7,885 nt of DNA, from positions 1 to 7,885 of the forward strand of contig DATCLN010000160.1 of assembly GCA_036563895.1 (NCBI GenBank), written 5' to 3'. The notes under the pieces are model-generated. The model worked only from the letters and a program-made list of their open reading frames with translations. It made no database searches and was not told the origin of the DNA. Made by a program: the position numbers and the translations under genes. Each line of letters begins with the position of its first letter. Position 1 is the first letter of the stretch. This document shows, piece after piece, positions 6,362 through 7,885 of the stretch. Source of the DNA: ZCTH02-B3 sp036563895. Its GTDB lineage: Bacteria > Bacillota > Bacilli > Paenibacillales > Paenibacillaceae.

Positions 6362-7351
6362 TCAGCCTTCCCCGCCGCTCAGCGCGCGGGTAATGGTCTC
6401 CACGTTGTGGCGAAACATCCCGAGATACGTGCCTTCTTCCGTCCCGGCCGTTCCCATGGCGTCGGAAAACAGCTCCCCGCCCGGCCGGACGTTAAGTCCC
6501 CGCTCCTTCGCGCCTTCGATGACGGCCCGGATGGCCGCGGGATTGACGCTGCTTTCCACAAACACCGCGGGAACCTGATACTCGGCCAGGAGTTCGATGG
6601 TGTTGTCAATATTCGTCAGGCCGACCTCGTCTTCCGTGCTCAGCCCCTGCAGGCCCACCACCCGCAAGCCGAGCATGCGGCCGAAATATCCGAAGGCGTC
6701 GTGCGCCGTCACCAGCACGCGCTGTTTTTCCGGAATTTGCGCCACCATTTCCTCCGCTTCCTTCCGCAGCGCGTCCATCCGGGCAAAATAGGCCGCCTTG
6801 TTCGCTTCGAAATACGCCGCGTCCCGCGGGGAAATGCGCTTCAGCTCCTCGACCGCCGCCGCGAGCGCCTTTTTCCACAGGCCGATGTCAAACCACACGT
6901 GGGGGTCGATCGCCCCCTGCTCGTCACGCAGCAGCTCTTCCTCCGGAATCGTCTCTGCGATGGCGAGAACCGGAACGGCTTTGCCCAGTTCCTCGAACAC
7001 CCTGAGCATGTTGGCTTCCAGATGCAAGCCGTTGTAGAATACCGCGTCGGCGTTCGCCAGCTTCCGGATGTCGCTCGGCGCCGCCTGGTACAGGTGCGGG
7101 TCCACCCCCGGTCCCATCAGGCTTTGCACGGCGACCCGGTCGCCCCCGATGACCGACAGGGGTTCGGCGATCTGCGCGATGGTGGTCACCACGCGGATTT
7201 TGTCTTCCGACCCGCCGAAGGTTTGATCCCGACCGTTTCCCACGAACCCGCACGACGCGGCGAGAAGCAGAACCGCGAGCCACGCGGCGGCACGCGCGAG
7301 ACGCCGGCCCGTTCGTCCGAACCGATCCCCGAAGCGATCCCTCCCGGACAT
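6362..7351 (-). CDS. mntA: Manganese/zinc-binding lipoprotein of an ABC importer (MntA/TroA-like)
   Basis: A 329-residue cluster A-I (TroA-fold) binding protein. A basic N-terminus and hydrophobic stretch (about 18-33) end in LAASC, a lipobox with Cys34 as the likely lipid-anchored residue; the -3 position is Ala rather than the favoured Leu. Expected metal ligands are His86 (GVDPHLYQ), His151 (IDPHVWFD), His217 (TAHDAFGYF) and Asp297 (LFSDAMG). Three His plus one Asp is the TroA/Bacillus-MntA pattern and differs from the PsaA type, which has Glu in place of the third His. VFVESSVNP and EEGTYLGMFRHNVETI are family hallmarks. It captures Mn2+ or Zn2+ outside the membrane and hands it to the permeases. 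The ATG at 7351 is preceded by GGAGGG at 7 bases. It is the first gene of the operon and follows the control region at 7390-7489. Confidence 0.93.
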   Translation of the reverse strand: MSGRDRFGDRFGRTGRRLARAAAWLAVLLLAASCGFVGNGRDQTFGGSEDKIRVVTTIAQIAEPLSVIGGDRVAVQSLMGPGVDPHLYQAAPSDIRKLANADAVFYNGLHLEANMLRVFEELGKAVPVLAIAETIPEEELLRDEQGAIDPHVWFDIGLWKKALAAAVEELKRISPRDAAYFEANKAAYFARMDALRKEAEEMVAQIPEKQRVLVTAHDAFGYFGRMLGLRVVGLQGLSTEDEVGLTNIDNTIELLAEYQVPAVFVESSVNPAAIRAVIEGAKERGLNVRPGGELFSDAMGTAGTEEGTYLGMFRHNVETITRALSGGEG

Positions 7352-7389
7352 GTGATTTCCCTCCGCTCCGGTCTGTATGCCGGATTTGC

Positions 7390-7418
7390 AAAATATGACG
7401 CTCTTAATTTATGCTCAA
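7390..7418 (-). promoter_or_regulatory. mntA: Second (proximal) promoter candidate for the mnt operon
   Basis: Minus-strand TTGAGC (7413-7418), exactly 17 bp, then TATTTT (7390-7395). It has the same -10 hexamer as the distal promoter, and transcription would start about 30 bases before the mntA ATG. Its -35 lies inside the second MntR-like box, and a TTTGCAAA palindrome (7385-7392) overlaps the downstream edge of its -10. Either or both promoters may be used. Confidence 0.5.
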
Positions 7419-7426
7419 GGCCAAAT
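7408..7426. promoter_or_regulatory. Second, imperfect MntR-like box
   Basis: The plus strand reads TTTATGCTCAAGGCCAAAT. It resembles the stronger box 20 bases away (TTTGCATAAGGCAAA), with one inserted base and weaker symmetry. Its position over the -35 of the proximal promoter would suit repression. It may be a degenerate second operator or chance. Confidence 0.35.
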
Positions 7427-7429
7427 GTT

Positions 7430-7444
7430 TTTGCATAAGGCAAA
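7430..7444. promoter_or_regulatory. MntR-like operator (DtxR-family box)
   Basis: TTTGCATAAGGCAAA has perfect outer arms TTTGC and GCAAA. On the minus strand it reads TTTGCCTTATGCAAA, close to the Bacillus subtilis MntR box as I remember it (TTTGCCTTAAGGAAA). It sits about 10-25 bases downstream of the distal promoter's expected start and upstream of the proximal promoter's -35. This position suits Mn2+-dependent repression of an uptake operon. No mntR gene lies in the window. Confidence 0.6.
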
Positions 7445-7460
7445 CTTTTTTTATTGATTA

Positions 7461-7489
7461 AAAATAATGGCCCCGGGCCATTTTGTCAA
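7461..7489 (-). promoter_or_regulatory. mntA: Distal promoter for the mnt operon
   Basis: Minus-strand TTGACA (7484-7489, perfect), a 17-bp spacer, then TATTTT (7461-7466, four of six). The expected start near 7454 gives a leader of about 100 bases. The spacer is almost entirely occupied by the palindrome AATGGCCCCGGGCCATT (7466-7482). The -35 lies four bases beyond the T tract of the upstream terminator, so the operon is transcriptionally insulated from the MATE gene. Confidence 0.7.
7466..7482. repeat. 17-bp palindrome inside the distal mnt promoter
   Basis: AATGGCCC and GGGCCATT flank a single central base. It is GC-rich within an AT-rich promoter and lies between -35 and -10, upstream of the transcription start, so it would act as DNA rather than RNA. 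It does not resemble the MntR-like boxes nearby. A second regulator's operator is possible; the identity is unknown. Confidence 0.6.
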
Positions 7490-7492
7490 GCG

Positions 7493-7533
7493 AAAAAAGC
7501 CCGCAAGCGGACCTTCTTCCGCTTTTGCGGGCT
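7493..7533 (-). terminator. Intrinsic terminator of the MATE transporter gene
   Basis: On the minus strand AGCCCGCAAAAGCGGA (7518-7533) pairs with TCCGCTTGCGGGCT (7498-7511). This gives a 14-bp stem with a two-base bulge and a six-base loop, followed directly by six T (7493-7498). It lies about 100 bases after the MATE stop codon. The 103 bases between stop and hairpin (7534-7636) hold nothing I can name. Confidence 0.88.
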
Positions 7534-7636
7534 GATCTTTTCCATTTGCCGGCCGATTATACGGCGCCACAGGCTGCTTTTCGCCGATGACGGCTTTTTT
7601 CACCTCACCGGCCGCCCAGCCTATGCGGGGCCGTCC

Positions 7637-7885
7637 TCACCGGCCGCCCTGACCGCCCTTCGCCGGTTGCGCCTCCCGCATGCGCACGGCGCTCCAGTCG
7701 TTGCGGTAGTAGCGGATGGTCACCGCCAATCCCAGCAGCGTGACGAACGTGTACAGCGCCACCCAGGCGCCGATGCTTCCCCAGCCCAGCACCTGCACGA
7801 ACAGCCACGTCACCGGCACGAAATACGCGAAGTTGAGCAGCAGCGACACCTTCATCAGGAACGACGTGTCGCCGATGCCGCGCAG
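7637..7885 (-). CDS. MATE-family multidrug/Na+ antiporter, C-terminal part only
   Basis: The frame is open from the right edge to TGA at 7637-7639, giving the last 82 residues. It begins LRGIGDTSFLMKVSLLLNFA; LRG-GDT is the well-known motif before a late helix of MATE transporters (NorM/DinF type). Two membrane helices follow (about FAYFVPVTWLFVQVL and IGAWVALYTFVTLLGLAVTI). Then comes RYYRNDW and a polar tail. MATE proteins expel cationic drugs or metabolites in exchange for Na+ or H+. The start codon and most of the protein lie beyond the window; the internal ATG at 7855 is not the true start. It ends before its own terminator and is not cotranscribed with mntA. Confidence 0.82.
   Translation of the reverse strand: MRGIGDTSFLMKVSLLLNFAYFVPVTWLFVQVLGWGSIGAWVALYTFVTLLGLAVTIRYYRNDWSAVRMREAQPAKGGQGGR

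Noticed and set aside
7186..7443. Minus-strand 85-residue frame upstream of and overlapping mntA
   Set aside because: It overlaps the promoter and operator region and the mntA signal peptide in another frame, with no ribosome site or family match.
7583..7600. GCCG-ATGA-CGGC followed by six T on the plus strand
   Set aside because: The stem is only 4 bp and no plus-strand gene precedes it; the minus-strand terminator at 7493-7533 accounts for the MATE gene.

Overview
The window looks like chromosomal DNA from a GC-rich member of the Bacillota. A Paenibacillaceae-type organism (Thermobacillus or Cohnella-like) is a guess. The reasons are clear Shine-Dalgarno sites, sigma-A-like promoters in AT-rich islands, an mntABCD/troABCD-type manganese ABC operon with an MntR-like box, and a class IIC group II intron. 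All genes lie on the minus strand except one glycosyltransferase. I found no rRNA, tRNA, CRISPR array or protein-coding transposon.

Left edge (1-206): the first 137 bases, read on the minus strand, are the 5' end of a group IIC intron that continues out of the window. It sits just past a perfect 10-bp terminator hairpin (147-171), the usual target of this intron class. The long plus-strand reading frames here are antisense noise.

207-1990 (minus): a two-gene unit, a hot-dog-fold acyl-CoA thioesterase followed by a multi-pass permease, joined by an ATGA overlap. An AT-rich promoter candidate lies at 2071-2099.

1991-2519 holds no intact gene. It contains that promoter, the 3' remnant of a second gene related to the permease (2190-2369, minus), and a candidate promoter for the next gene.

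2520-3569 (plus): a GT4-family glycosyltransferase, convergent with the metal operon. A two-tier inverted repeat at 3620-3677 probably terminates both.

3661-7351 (minus): a complete metal-ion ABC importer in the order binding lipoprotein (mntA), ATPase (mntB), permease (mntC), permease (mntD). The lipoprotein would capture Mn2+ or Zn2+ outside the membrane, the two permeases would form the channel, and the ATPase would power it. Upstream are two tandem promoter candidates, a palindrome filling the spacer of the first, and MntR-like boxes between them. The mntC-mntD gap carries five degenerate direct repeats of about 22 bp.

7637-7885 (minus): the C-terminal end of a MATE-family transporter, followed by a strong terminator that ends just before the mnt promoter.

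Most of the window is ordinary housekeeping and transport DNA. The parts worth a second look are the intron junction, the permease remnant, the mnt control region and the repeats between mntC and mntD. I do not see a new defence or biosynthetic system.
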